From assembly GCA_033065855.1 (NCBI GenBank), contig JAVXUO010003136.1, forward strand, positions 28,493 to 92,492: 64,000 nucleotides of DNA. Direction: 5' to 3'. The translations under genes were made by a program, and so were the position numbers. The notes under the pieces are model-generated. The model ran no database searches. It was not told where the DNA came from and saw nothing but the letters and a program-made list of their open reading frames with translations. Below are positions 26,636 to 38,149 of the stretch, piece after piece. The number at the start of each line of letters is the position of its first letter. The first letter of the stretch is position 1. Source of the DNA: Escallonia rubra. Lineage: Eukaryota; Streptophyta; Magnoliopsida; Escalloniales; Escalloniaceae.

Positions 26636-26764
26636 TCAGCGCCTGATGTGCTTGACCTTGTACCAGCCTTTCTTGCACGAATCGCCAACGACCTTGGCGC
26701 TCTTCTTGAAGAAGCTCGTCAGCACCTTGGCCCTTACCTTCACTTGCTGCTCGAAGCTTCCCAT
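26636..26764 (-). CDS. small basic peptide gene, 42 residues, unknown function
   Basis: The minus strand encodes a 42-residue peptide from an ATG at 26764 to a TGA at 26636: MGSFEQQVKVRAKVLTSFF followed by KKSAKVVGDSCKKGWYKVK and HIRR. It is strongly basic with one cysteine and one tryptophan, and has no signal peptide or membrane helix. I do not recognise the family with certainty; it is not a DVL/ROTUNDIFOLIA peptide. Several features argue that it is real. A TATA box lies about 105 bp upstream, the CT-rich leader (plus-strand GA repeat at 26790-26812) is typical of plant 5' UTRs, and the codons are GC-rich (AAG, GTC, GGC) in otherwise AT-rich DNA. At 42 residues it falls below usual gene-calling thresholds. 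Confidence 0.7.
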   Translation of the reverse strand: MGSFEQQVKVRAKVLTSFFKKSAKVVGDSCKKGWYKVKHIRR

Positions 26765-26783
26765 CTTTTACCCTAGAAGGAAT

Positions 26784-26814
<31 letters not shown>

Positions 26815-26867
26815 ATTTGCAGGTAGAGAGAGAGGGAGAGAGGGACTTTTGGGTTTGCTGAGGTTTT

Positions 26868-26877
26868 TGTTTATAAG
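26868..26877 (-). promoter_or_regulatory. TATA box of the 42-residue peptide gene
   Basis: The minus strand reads CTTATAAACA here, about 105 bp before the ATG at 26764. The expected start site about 30 bp downstream would give a leader of roughly 75 nt that includes the CT repeat. Confidence 0.5.
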
Positions 26878-27167
26878 AAGAGGAGGAAGTTGAGTGACAG
26901 CTAAGAGTAGTGAGGCTGAAGCAACTTTAAAGCTGGAAGGACGTTGGGATCCAACACATAAGGGACACCTGGCGTCTGGGCTTCTCGCGTAACGGTTCTA
27001 TATTTGGTTACGTCGGTCGCGGGGATAAGCATGGGGCGTGTGGGGTTCCAATTGGTCTCCACTCGACCCATATTTTCTTTCTAATATGTACTTCTTCGAA
27101 CAAAATCCACGTCGGCACAATTTACACCTAAAAATTACGGTTAAAATATTACATGATATCGATCAGA

Positions 27168-27432
27168 AATGAGCACGATTCGATTAGTTTGGAGACGAAT
27201 ATGAAACTAAATCGATCATCATAAGTTTGAAAAAAGAACTTAAAAGCTAGATAACTTTGAATATTTTGATTGTATATCTATGCGGTACGGTTCAGTTCGG
27301 TTTAGAACAGTTCTTCAACAAAAAACAAACCGAACTGACTGAACCTTAATATTTAATTCGGGAAAGAATTGGTAGTGATCGACCAGATTAGTCAATTCAG
27401 TTTAATCGGTTGAATCAATTTGAACGTTTTAA
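27168..27432. mobile_element. decayed hAT-like MITE relic
   Basis: The left end (CAGAAATGAGCACGATTCGA) and right end (TGCTCACTCTTA) resemble the termini of the intact hAT-type MITE at 23.3 kb. The interior also has GGTTCAGTTCGGTTT-like and AACCGAACTGACT-like motifs. No target duplication is visible. It is followed by a short tandem duplication of about 40 bp (27437-27516, 'ttcgaatcatatagcac'). Confidence 0.35.
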
Positions 27433-28227
27433 ATGCTCACTCTTAGTCCGAATCATTTAGCACCGTTAGAATATGTTCACTCCTAGTTCGAATCATATAG
27501 CACTGTTAGAATATGTGATTGATGCTAGAGGAGGAGAGACTAAATGAGATCGGAAGTTATTTTATTATCTATTCAACGGTTGTAAACGATCGATAGTATC
27601 GATCCTAAACCATTCAACACTTTTAGCAAAGTTAAACCTGACAGTTTGCCATTGAAAGTCATACAGTAACAAAAGATCGTAAAATATTGTTGCCGTAAAG
27701 TTTATTCTCTCCTATTTATTTTTCAAAATGCATCTTTTCCATGTTTCTCTAACCAATAAGAAACGAAAAACGGCACTAATGGCCACCTCATAAGAACCCC
27801 TATATATGCACCATATAATTGCTTCTATTTAATTGTGTTATCATTCCGAATTTCTATAGAAGTGCCGCATTATTTTATCGTTACGAATATTCTGGCAGAT
27901 AAGCACTGCCCACAATCCTCTTTCCACATGCAACTTGGTCAAGCATTATTATTTCAAGAATACCGGAGAGATATTGTCTTTTACTAATGATTGTGACAGG
28001 AAAGTAACAAAAATATGAAGAACCTACTAGTCAATCAAAGTCTTGCTCAAAATCAGTAGCTGCAAGAAGATTCTGTCTTCTGGTATAGATTCTTCAATAT
28101 TTTAAATATTAACCAGCTGTTCAGTCTGTCCACCTAGCAGATGTTTTCTTTGAATAAGGAAAATATTGGAACTATAAAATTAGCACTTGGCTCGACTTTT
28201 TTGGTCATGGGAAACGAATAAACCTTG

Positions 28228-28500
28228 CCTTCTACTCGAATTGTATAAATCTTTCTTCAACTCCGTGTAAGTGATAATTAACAGTCGTTAAATATTTTTA
28301 CTGATTTTTTTTCTAATACTTTCAGGAACAATTATTAGCAGCACTTTTTTAGCGCCACTAAATTTTAGTGGCCCTAACAAAAAGTACTGCTAATAATTGT
28401 AACTGAAAGTATTAGAAGAAAAATCAGTAGAAACATTTAACGACTGTTAATTATCACTATACACTGGGTTAGAGGAAGATTCATACAACCCAGATAAGAG
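28228..28500. mobile_element. hairpin MITE with long inverted arms
   Basis: The left arm (gtgataattaacagtcgtta...aatactttcag) and right arm are near-perfect reverse complements over more than 80 bp on each side of a short loop near 28355-28370, which reads 'ccactaaattttagtgg'. The pairing continues outward more loosely to about 28228 and 28500. Related copies occur near 49.69-49.90 kb and twice at 59.1-60.0 kb. There is no coding capacity. A transcript through it would fold into a long stem and could feed small-RNA production. Confidence 0.75.
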
Positions 28501-28529
28501 TCAAAATTTATTCTTTTTCTATTCAGCTG

Positions 28530-30405
28530 TCACATGGTATAGCTTCTTTGGAGAGGGAAAGAGACGCATGAGCTGCGGATAAGATCCTACGACAGCATCA
28601 CTGACAACTAAGTTTATAACAAAAAAAATGTTTTGACGTTGCTGTTAAAATTTATATCGATAGATTTTTATCGTTTAAAAATAGTTGACAATATATTTTT
28701 ATTACAACAAAGATACCATATAACAAAAGATTTTAATATCTACAAATAACCTTCATAGTGGTGCATGCTCTAAATTTCTATTACTAAAAATAACCTTTGA
28801 ATGAGCAAGACTACTATTAACAAATCCATCCAAAAAATACTACCAATCCATCAAATGGAGTAATTTTCTGGAACTAGCAACGTTTTGCAAATTCATGAGG
28901 GATTTTACTATGACACATCGTTGGTCATCTTACTAGTAGCTTTTGCATATTTAATACCCGTACTAACTTTGGCTCATTTGATGGTAAAGCTAGAGAACAT
29001 ATGGTGCATTCCAAACCACTAGGAATGGACCACAGAATTTTCATGGAAAATATAACGGTTATTTTGGAGTGAATTTGAGTTTAATAGATATATTCAAGGA
29101 TAAATTTCCAGCTCCTCGCACTAATCAGATATTACAAATTCCTAAATTCCTTCATCACATATATGAGATCTTTATAAAGGAAGACCATGCGAAAAATATA
29201 CCAAGAAGATTTAAAGTCCTTGCAAAGTAGCGGGTTATGAGCATGCACTATGCATGTTACGTATTTGTTCACTTCCGTCGTTAAAGAACAAATTTCAGGA
29301 CTGAATAGCTATATTAGGGAGGAGAAACAATGAAAGTAAAGTGCGGTTAAAAGTATTTCTTCCTGGTCTTTTTTCCTTATGATCGTCCTTTTTGCCGCTT
29401 TTGATTTTTACATTAGTTAAGCTAGAGAATTTATGCATTCGTCAGTGGTCTCTTTCTTCGGTTACAAAGAGTAGTTAGGCTACTTTTTGAGAGAAACGAA
29501 AGCAATGTAGTGAGTGTAAGTTTAATTACAACCACATTGAACGGTGATTTTGGACATTTACATAGAGCTATTTACTTGGGAAGAGTACAACAAATAAGAA
29601 TTAAAGATCAAGATCATATGCCTCCATCATATGGTAGTCATGTCTGGCTTGGTTTTGAGGTCTTGAGTATCCTTGCCCTGTCTTTGCCGGTGATAATCTA
29701 GCTAAAAGATGTGATATTTTTTAAGTGCAAAGAGATACCATGTATTAATTCAGCATTCTTTCGATCTGATGTGCTACGTGGTTGCATATGAGAGATAAGA
29801 TAAACATCATGAGTGTAGGTATAAGCATGTGTAAAACCTAAATTAAATACCCAAAGAATGCAATATGAAATCCTATTGTGGAAGCTGCGTGTTGAGAGTT
29901 TGTGAGAGAAACTCAGAAACGATGTCTAAACATCATGAGTTCGTCGAGTCTCACATGTGATTAATTTATTTATTTTTGGTAGGAATTAGAATTGCATTCA
30001 TATAAAAAGAAAGTGACAACAATGTTATTGAAAACAATGTCTCTGGGACTTCACATGTGGTTATTGAAATCAATGTTATTTCTCTTTTCCCAAATTAGGC
30101 AGAGGGAAAGCAGTATTGTATTACAAAGTTGAGTTAGGCCGGAAGAGTTAGGCGTTGTTAATCAAGCAATAAGCCATTCCTTAAAGGATTGAAAATTAAG
30201 GTTATGTGGGATGCTCATGTTGAAAGAACTCCAAATGGTGTTATCTCTAGAGCATTGCAAGGATAAGTGAATTATTCGTCAAAGTTATTGCATACAGCTC
30301 AAATCTCATGGATTGAATCCCAATTCTTGAATGGAATGTTATAACGGGGATTCTCTCAAGAAGTAGTTGTCAGAGAAAGAAAGAGATTTTGAGCGGTAAG
30401 TTGAG
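28530..30405. other. AT-rich intergenic sequence
   Basis: No gene recognised. One stretch near 29970-30020 (ttggtaggaattagaattgc) resembles a LINE tail in reverse orientation, but it is too short to call. Confidence 0.4.
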
Positions 30406-30420
30406 GTTTGAAACTGATTT

Positions 30421-31670
30421 CCAATAGAAGACGCACCACAAGAAAAACAAAGAAAAACTCTCTCTCTAAAACTTTTTCTCTATCTTCTCTCTAAACAACC
30501 CACCAAAAGAGCTCGTCGGCGTTGAGGGGGGGGGGGGGGGCTGGGGACTTCATGCCTACCTATCTCTCCCCTTCTCTTTCGTTTTTGTTTTCTGTCCCTT
30601 CCATTTGGTTTGTGTTAGTGACTTGGGGAGTGCAATGGTGACCCGCGGCAACTGGAGGGTGGACGACAGAGTAGCGACAGCCGATGGATCTCCCCAAATC
30701 TTCACGATCGGAGATGGAGTCGCTCAGATCTCTCTACATTATCGCCAGATCTAATCGATCTATGTAGATCTTGACCATAGTCTTGATCTACTAGATCTGA
30801 TAGATCGATCATCTTGGTGAAATGGCCGATGGTAGATCTGTATCTGTGCACGTGTGAAAAGGCTTTCGAGGGCTAGAGAGATGGGCGGAATTTCGCCGAC
30901 GGCAACCTAGAATTTTTGTTGTTTGTGGGGGCTGGGGGCTCTTTGTAGTGGTTAATATGGGTTCTGCTAGGTTTCTTTGTACTGTGATTTCCTTGGTTGG
31001 GAGGGAGGGGTGGGGGGGACAGGGCCTCAGGTGGGCTGGGGGTTTTAGTGTTTCGGGAGGGGGGAGGGGGCCCTGGGGGGGGGGGGGGAGGGGTTTTAAG
31101 ATTTTTAGGGTTTTTGTTGGGTCTTGTTAAGGGGTATGGGTTTGGAAAGGGTTTTGAAATGGGGGTTTTTTTTTGAGGGGGAAGGGGGGGGGGGGGGGAA
31201 TAGTAGTGGTTGTATTGTGTGCTTGTTGGGTCGTTGCCCGTCTAACTGCAGCAAGGGTTTCGGGGTTGGAATTGCCGGTGAAAAGTGTGGAATTGTCGTG
31301 TTGATGGCCTTTCACTCTCGCCCTTGTTTTGTGCTCAGATTGCATAGGTGTCGTGTACCCCTTTGGTTTGTGCGGGTTCAAGGTGTCTTGCTCATTGTAA
31401 TGTGTTTAATTTTATGTGTTTTTTGTTGGTTTAATAGGTTTTAAATTGTATTAGTTCTTAACATATTACTTAAGGGTTAAGCTGAAGTGTAGGATATGCT
31501 CTGTTTCAGCTTAACTGTAATGTGTATAGGCTTAAAAGGTAATTTATTCTTTTATGACCTTCGTGGTCTTGTATACGCATGAGTCACAGAAATGTCGTGA
31601 CCTTCACATGCCGTTGGGAAAACTTTGTAACCTTTTAATTATCAATGCTATTATCTTATTTACCAAAAAA
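30421..31670 (+). mobile_element. compact LINE derivative with 12-bp target duplication
   Basis: A perfect 12-bp direct repeat, TGAAACTGATTT, flanks this block at 30409-30420 and 31671-31682. The right end reads 'tatcttatttaccaaaaaa', a plant LINE-type 3' tail, and the left end is the CT-rich leader type seen at LINE 5' ends. At 1.25 kb it lacks endonuclease and reverse transcriptase, so it must have been mobilised by another LINE's proteins or be internally deleted. The middle holds several long G runs (30527-30541, 31074-31091, 31180-31198). Open frames in it are G-run artefacts as far as I can see. It is inserted beside the reverse transcriptase relic of another LINE. Confidence 0.75.
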
Positions 31671-31689
31671 TGAAACTGATTTTCAAACT

Positions 31690-32560
31690 TGTGATTGGAC
31701 GTTAGTGATGCTAAAAAGAGAGTTCGGGTTTCTCTGATCTTTTAAGCAATGAGAAGGTTATAAGCTGAGGAAACTGAGAAAACACCCTTGTCATCCACAG
31801 TCCATATTACTTTATCTTTGCAACCTGCTACAGAGATGTGAATGTCTTTCATCACCTCGGTTATCTGTCTTGGAAAAATCAATAGGCCATCTTCAATTAG
31901 ATTTGAAACAAATGAACGAGCATGAACCGTGGGTCTGAGGTGCTAATAGCATATTGGTGATAGAGAGGAATCCAGTAGTCGTTCCATAAATCCATAGCCC
32001 TACCATCTCCTACTTCACATGACTCCTTTCAATAGGGTGGAAGTTCCAGCCATGATTCCTCTCCAAGCCTCGGAGCAAATGCTCTTAGAAGAATATTGTA
32101 GAAGAGAACGCGTTTTGTAGGACATGGCAGTGAAAATTCTCGAGAGTAGACTGTCGGGAAAGTCTATAATCTTCCAGCTTGTTTTTGAAAGAATGCCAAG
32201 TTGAACAGTTTGACATCTCGAACCCTAGACCACCTTTGGTCTTGGGTCCACAAAGAGTGAACCAATTAGCCGTATGTAGACCCCTTGTGAAAGTGTCACC
32301 AGACCAAAAAAATTTACTAAAAATCCTATTTAATTTTCTACGGACAGAAAAGATTGCATGTGGTACACAAGGAGTCTTAAGAGAACAAACGAAATAAGAG
32401 TTGCTCTGCTTGCTTTTTTTAGAAGCTGTCCTTTCCAACATGAACATCTATTTTGAACATGGGAAGAACCCTTTCCTATATTTTCAACAATGTCAAGGAA
32501 GGCGCCGAGGTACTGAATATCTGAATATTGAAGCATGAAGTCACATATCGCAGCATGTGA
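31690..32560 (-). mobile_element. L1-type LINE reverse transcriptase relic
   Basis: On the minus strand, broken frames give typical end-of-reverse-transcriptase peptides. WKGQLLKKASRATLISFVL lies near 32450. Next comes RRKLNRIFSKFFWSGDT and NWFTLCGPKTKGGLGFE near 32250-32340. A linker with DIHISVAGCKDKVIWTVDDK lies near 31800. Stops and frameshifts make it non-functional. It abuts the truncated 3' LTR of the gypsy-type element. Confidence 0.75.
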
Positions 32561-32624
32561 TGATCAATACTGGGATACAAACCAGTGATGATTTCGTTCA
32601 ATTCATGTGATGATCAATACTGGG

Positions 32625-32799
32625 CTTGGCACGGCGGACGGCTTGTAAAGAGATAAATACCATTTTACACGTGGTAAATTTTTATTCGACCACGTAATGA
32701 TACACGTATCAGCTTCTTATTCGTCATTCACCATTTTATTTAATGACAAATAAATGACACGTGTCAATTTATATTTGGCATAAAATTTACACTTCTACA
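32625..32799 (-). repeat. truncated 3' LTR
   Basis: It matches the inner and outer parts of the LTR at 40797-41517 but lacks about 185 bp between one 25-bp subrepeat unit (cttggcacggcggacggctt) and 'taaagagataaatac'. The junction carries a TTG microhomology. The outer end of the LTR is missing. Confidence 0.7.
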
Positions 32800-33306
32800 A
32801 ATGTCCTCTCGAGAATTGGTCGCTGGCGCATTGAAAAAGACACTTTGACATTTTTCTTTTGTGTCGCACGGATTTTGCCCATGTAACAAAGAATTTGTAG
32901 TCCCAGGCATTTTGGGACTTAAATTTAGGGCAAATTTCCTTCTACTTCATTTTGAACTTGGATGAAGAAAGCTGAATAAAGCTGACAGACACTTGAATTT
33001 GGATGAACTTATGTGAAGAAATTTAATATCCACAAGAACTTGGACTTGAATTTGGATGAACTTGTGAAGAAATTTAATATCCACAAGAATTTGGACTTGA
33101 TGGCTGAAAAAGAAGTTCTTAAAATTGAATATGACTGCACTTAGAGTTGAGAAATGATGCAAATCCCAATTGGAGTAGAATTTGAAATTAGAATTGGAAC
33201 CAAGTTGTGAAATTAGAATTAGAACCAAGTTCTACTTGAAGAATGAATTCACAAAACCAGTTCAAGTACAATTCTATTGAACGTTAACCAACTGTCACGC
33301 ATTGCT

Positions 33307-33313
33307 TATAAAA
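33307..33313 (+). promoter_or_regulatory. TATA box of the antisense PMD gene
   Basis: 'cttataaaaag' on the plus strand is followed by a long TTC/TTT-rich leader (33530-33900) and then the PMD reading frame at 34086. It sits near the 3' end of the host retroelement but in the opposite orientation, so the PMD gene appears to have had its own promoter. Confidence 0.45.
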
Positions 33314-34085
33314 AGAACAGAGGAATTATACAATTTTTCTTCACAGATCGTGACAAATTGCAGCTTGTAGTCCGAAGAAGTCTGGTAATTGTCTTCAATT
33401 TGTTTTTGTTGTTAGCTCGGTGGCTGCTACACGACGGCTGATCTGGTGGTGTGAGATTTGCTCGGGGGTACGGCATCATCCCTGGCTGATCCGCCGCCTT
33501 CCCGTCGCCGCACATGCGGCGCTGTTTCTCTTTTCTCTTCTGTCGAAGAAGAAAACTCTCCTTTTTTTTTTGTTTTTTGGTCTTGGCTTTAACGTTTCTT
33601 TGGCTGCTTCTCTTCTCCTTTTGTTTCTTCTTTTGGACCCCACTTCTTCCTTTCTTTCCTTTTCTTCACGCCACTTTCTTCTCTTGCTTCCTTTTTTTTT
33701 TTCCTTTCAGCGACTTCCCTTTTTTTGTTGTCTTCTTCTACCTTTTGTTTCTTCCTCTGGCCCCACCCTTTTTTCTTTCTTTCGAGAACATCTTCTTTCT
33801 CTTCTGCTTCTTCTCTTCTTCTTTTTTTCCCTTTCAGCGACTTCACCTTTTTTGTTTTATTGCACGCTCTTTTTCTGCTGCATTATTTTTTGACACGAAC
33901 AATTTATCAATACTATTGCAGTCTGAGTTTTTTTTTCAAAATTTGTAATATCGTACTTTATTTTTGTAGCAGCATTCAGGGAAGGAGTTTAGAAAAATAC
34001 GGAGATCAACATTTTCGGCTCTAGTTTCCTTCAGATCTTGGTGTCCTTTGTACGGTTACTTTCTGCATCCTTGACTAATTTCGGA

Positions 34086-37000
34086 ATGAGCTACTTCAAG
34101 GATTTCGAGCTTCTCGAACCTTCTATGTCCATCATCAAAGAGGACGGAGACCAACAGATTAAGAGCACAACTTTTGCCGTTCATCCTCTAGCTATAGGGA
34201 AATTGGCTCAAGATCGTCCTCTTCATTTTGACCCGCCTCATTTAATAGACTGGTGCGTTAAATCTACTACAGCCGTAGTCAATCATGTGAAAGGCCCCAG
34301 CTACAGCTCTAGCTCAGATGTTTTATTACTGCGGTCATCTTTTCATGATTCAGCAGAAGAAACTTCTCATGCCATGGAGACACCTTTGCCTAACGTTCGG
34401 CTACTTCGACTTAATCTTGAATCTGGCCAAGCCACTTGGGGAATCCCTTCTTCTAATTTCGGCGAACATGTTTATGTCGAAGGGTACTGGGAATGGCTAG
34501 AAGACGCGCTTGAGAGAAACAAGACTTTACTAGATGAAGCGGGGATCTACAATGCACTGCATGCCTCATTATTCACTTATGATAGAGACAAGTACATCCT
34601 TCAAGCATTCTACGAATCATGGTGCTCTTCTTCAAACACGCTTCATACTACGCTTGGAGAGATCTCTATTTCTCTTTGGGATTTACGAATGATTGGGGGA
34701 CTTCCTGTTCACAGACTTTTCTACAACTAAGTTGTTCCATCGGCCAGAGAATTGACTGGTCTTAACCAAGATAGGAAACTTCTCTTGCCTCCTAATTGCA
34801 AATACCTGTTCATAGGCTTCCACGAACTTAACTGCAAAAATGAAGGAGATCAACATGTGACTTTTCTCGAATAGGTCCAGTTTTGGTTTAGAGGTCACAT
34901 TAGATACGACGAACCTCCAGCGAGGACTTCAAAGAAAAGGGATAGTAAACCAAGACGTCGGCATAACCCATACGGTGCCATCACATGTCTTTACATGGGG
35001 AAAAGAGCAGTTTCACCTGTTTGAAGAGTTAGGTGTCGATGGTGACTTGGCGGAGGAAACTTACTTGGCAGCATTTCTATCATGTTGGCTTTGTAAGCTT
35101 GTTCTACCCAGCAGAGAGTTTAATCACATTTGTTCCGGTGTCTTCAAGGTGGCAAGCATGATGGCTTGTGGAAGCAAGTTCTCCTTAGCTGTACCGGTGC
35201 TCTCTTGCATTTATAATGGCTTAAGGGAGCTTACATCTTCTTCCCAAATAAAGAAGTGTGAAGCAATATTTCTTATTCATTATTTCTATGGGTGGATAAG
35301 AAATTACTTCAATGCTTACTTCTCTTCAGATCATATTCACTGTGGTGTTCGCATGGCTAAAGTTTGTGGTGAAAGGATGGCGAAAAGCTTTGATATTTCA
35401 AGCGCTCGAGATTTGCTCCAAAAAGTCAACATATCTACATTGGCTGCGTTGAGTTTGTACAAGAAAGAACAGTTCACTCTGACAGACAACGGAAACCTAT
35501 CATCATCTTGGAGTGACTACTTCATCAGCCTACGCTCGAGCTATTTAACCATTCGACGCGGCAATGAATACATCATTGAACCTTACAGTCCTCATAGGAT
35601 TAGCTACCAATTCGGTTTTTGCCAAGACATTCCAGGTGGACTAAAGAAAAAGCTACATGCAACCTCATTAGATGAAGTGATTCAACTCTGGCAGTCATGC
35701 ACTCATCTTTCCAGTGGGTCCCAAGTCATCATTCCGTCTCATTTGGCGACTAAGTCATGTCTCACCACAAAAGCTTATACCGCATGGTGGTCAAAACGAC
35801 TTGAAGATGCTTCGAAACCTACCAAGATCATCATCAGAACAAGTAAGAACGTGGCATTGAATGTCCCAAAGTCTAACACATCGAAAGGTGCTTCCACAAA
35901 TCCTTCAGGTAAAGAGAAGATCTCAGACTCTGTTCCACATCCCGACAAAGTGAAGAAAAATATTGCGAAGTCTGCTTCGGATAAAGTCAAAAAGGTTCTA
36001 GCAAGCAAAGAAAAGGAAATTGTTTGATCTCTTCCATGTTCTAACAGACTGTAAGACGCGATTGAGAATGCTCATGTGAAGGTTCATCGGCTTTCCTCAG
36101 TTATCGTGAAAGACTCTAATCGCTCTCGTAACATTAAAGAGGGGGTACGAGTTCGTTCATCAAGTGACGGGGAAAGCAATACGGATGACGGTGATCAACA
36201 CTGGAAGTGACCAACCAAAAAGAAGAAAATCCAGGCATTTGACTTGAATCCAGAAGTGTTCTTTGAGAACATCCATATCTCAATATCATCTCTTCCAGAA
36301 TCGGCAAGACATGTACATACGTAAGCTTCATTTAGTGAAAGCCCTTATTGTTTTAATTAAACTGTCCTTACATTATGAGATATTCTTTCATTTTCATCCA
36401 GTTTGATGATCAAGGACTTTCTTTCAATGATGAAGAGCTATTCTTTGAAGATGAACACTCTGTGGATGGCCCAAGTTCTTTTGCGCTGATAGCCAAGAAC
36501 CTTGATCATATGGTAGTGACGTGTCCTCAAGCAAAAGGTGGCGTTGAAGGAAAAAAATTGCAACAAGTGCATGACGCTATTCTGCCCTTTCTGCATGTGA
36601 GGCTATACCTATCCCTGTAAGGATGAAGCCTCTATCTGTTCCACAAGCAGTTGTACCTCGGAGTACGAGTCCTTTAGTTTTCGAGTTTCAACTTGATGCG
36701 AAGATTTCAGATTGTCAACAGAAATACCTCATCATGCTGTGGAACTTAATAAAAGAAAATATCTTTAGAGTACCCTTAGAGCGCATGGCCTTGGTCAAGA
36801 AAGACGTGGACTCACTTTTGAAGGAAATGGCTAACGTCAAATCATTTGATCCTTCTTCTTTGAAAAAGCTTATGAGTTCATTTTTTTTGTAACGTTGCTA
36901 GCTATGAGGCCATAAGGTCTTCCCGAGACGCATCCAAGGAGCATCACTTAAATGCCTCTCACCATCTTGCAGAAGCAGAGGTGAAATCCAGCAAGAAGAA

Positions 37001-37295
37001 AGAGCGTGTCGATTCTCGCAAAGCACAACTGTCAAGGATTAACGAGAAGCATTACGAGCTGATGAAGCAACTTCGAGAGCTAGACGAGCAGAAGGAAGCA
37101 GCAAAGACGTTGCTCAAGCAAGATGAAAAAGATCTATCAAAGCTGGATGTAGAAATTTCCCAGATAAAAGATGAAATCACTTCGGTTGAAAACATCTCTC
37201 CCTTGAATGACGAAGACGCAACAACTTTGGAAAAGATGAAGGTGCTTCTTGAAGATAGTAGAAGGGAACTAGGAGAATTCAATCTCATTGTCTGA
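34086..37295 (+). pseudogene. plant mobile domain (PMD) gene, broken
   Basis: From ATG 34086 the frame encodes a PMD (PF10536, MAIN/MAIL1-related) with hallmark stretches. These include YWEWLEDALERNKTLLDEAG and LHASLFTYDRDKYILQAF, and then NTLHTTLGEISISLWDLRM with GGLPVHR. In-frame stops lie at 34728 (TAA) and 34872 (TAG), and a frameshift follows near 34970. The domain then resumes (VFEELGVDGDLAEETYLAAF, ...SCWLCKLVLPSREF) to 36027. Later pieces include a nuclear-type basic KKKK segment, a TGA at 36208, and a C-terminal coiled coil (36981-37295, heptads rich in E, K and L). The continuity of homologous sequence across the stops argues for decay, not introns. PMD proteins act in silencing and genome stability in Arabidopsis. 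Here the gene is carried antisense inside a retrotransposon. Confidence 0.8.
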
Positions 37296-37424
37296 TTCAA
37301 TGTCATGCTTAAAAGCCCCACCCTTCTTATTTTATGTAATCAGACCTTGAGAACAAGTATTTTGCCTTAGTTCGAATGAAATTAAAGTAGTATTATTTTC
37401 AAATACTAGCCTTAACACCAAAAG

Positions 37425-37610
37425 GACCTCTTTTTTTTTGTTTATGACTGAACTTAGAATTTAAGTCTAAGTTGCCTACGTACCCTGAATAGATCAAGTC
37501 AAATGTAGTTCAAAGGGAAGTTTTTTTTTTGGTTTGTGACTGAACTTAGAATTTAGGTCTAAGTTGCCTACGTACCCCGAAGGGATAAAGTCAAGCGTAG
37601 TTCAATTTGT
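37425..37610. repeat. tandem duplication of about 80-90 bp
   Basis: Two units share 'gactgaacttagaattta' and 'gtctaagttgcctacgtacc', followed by 'aagtcaa.cgtagttcaa', each preceded by a T run. This 'TTGCCTACGTACC' sequence is familiar from internal regions of plant TAT-like retrotransposons. It separates the PMD gene from the gag-protease region. Confidence 0.75.
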
Positions 37611-38149
37611 TTTTCTTCAAGCAAGAAAAATTGCTGAACAAGATTTCTTACTCACTTTAGGAGGCATAACATCACCAAATAGCAATATAGGGTGCATTCT
37701 TCGCATGCGAAGTCAATTTCTTGTGTGTTCGGGATAAGCTTGATAGTGTCCCAATTTGCTTTTTCTTTCTCATAACAAAGTATTCCTGGATGAAGAGGAA
37801 GGAACGGTAATGTACTGATGCGGTGCCAACACATTTCTTTGACTTTCTTCCTCCAATGCACGAGTCCTCTTTTCATTTCAGGACATCGCAATATAGTCAT
37901 CATAGTGTCGAACCCCCATTTATAAGTTAATGGTTCAAGCACACAAGTGCCGGTGACGGAACATATATATTTGGCACCCAAATGGTTTTTTTTACTGCTC
38001 TTTGTAATAGCTCCCATCCATGTTCAGGGTAAGCATTAATGAAGTAAGCCATAAAACCTTCATGGAAGAGTGCATGTGCATTTTCTTTGCTAGAGTAGAC
38101 TTGTAGAAAGTTTCTTGCACCAAGACTACCGGTGTATCAATTATGCCAG

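Noticed and set aside
30948-31444. Glycine-rich frames
   Set aside because: They are driven by long G runs in the LINE derivative; no recognisable domain.
33420-34024. Overlapping plus-strand frames rich in Phe, Leu and Ser
   Set aside because: They come from a TTC/TTT-rich leader upstream of the PMD gene; composition, not coding.
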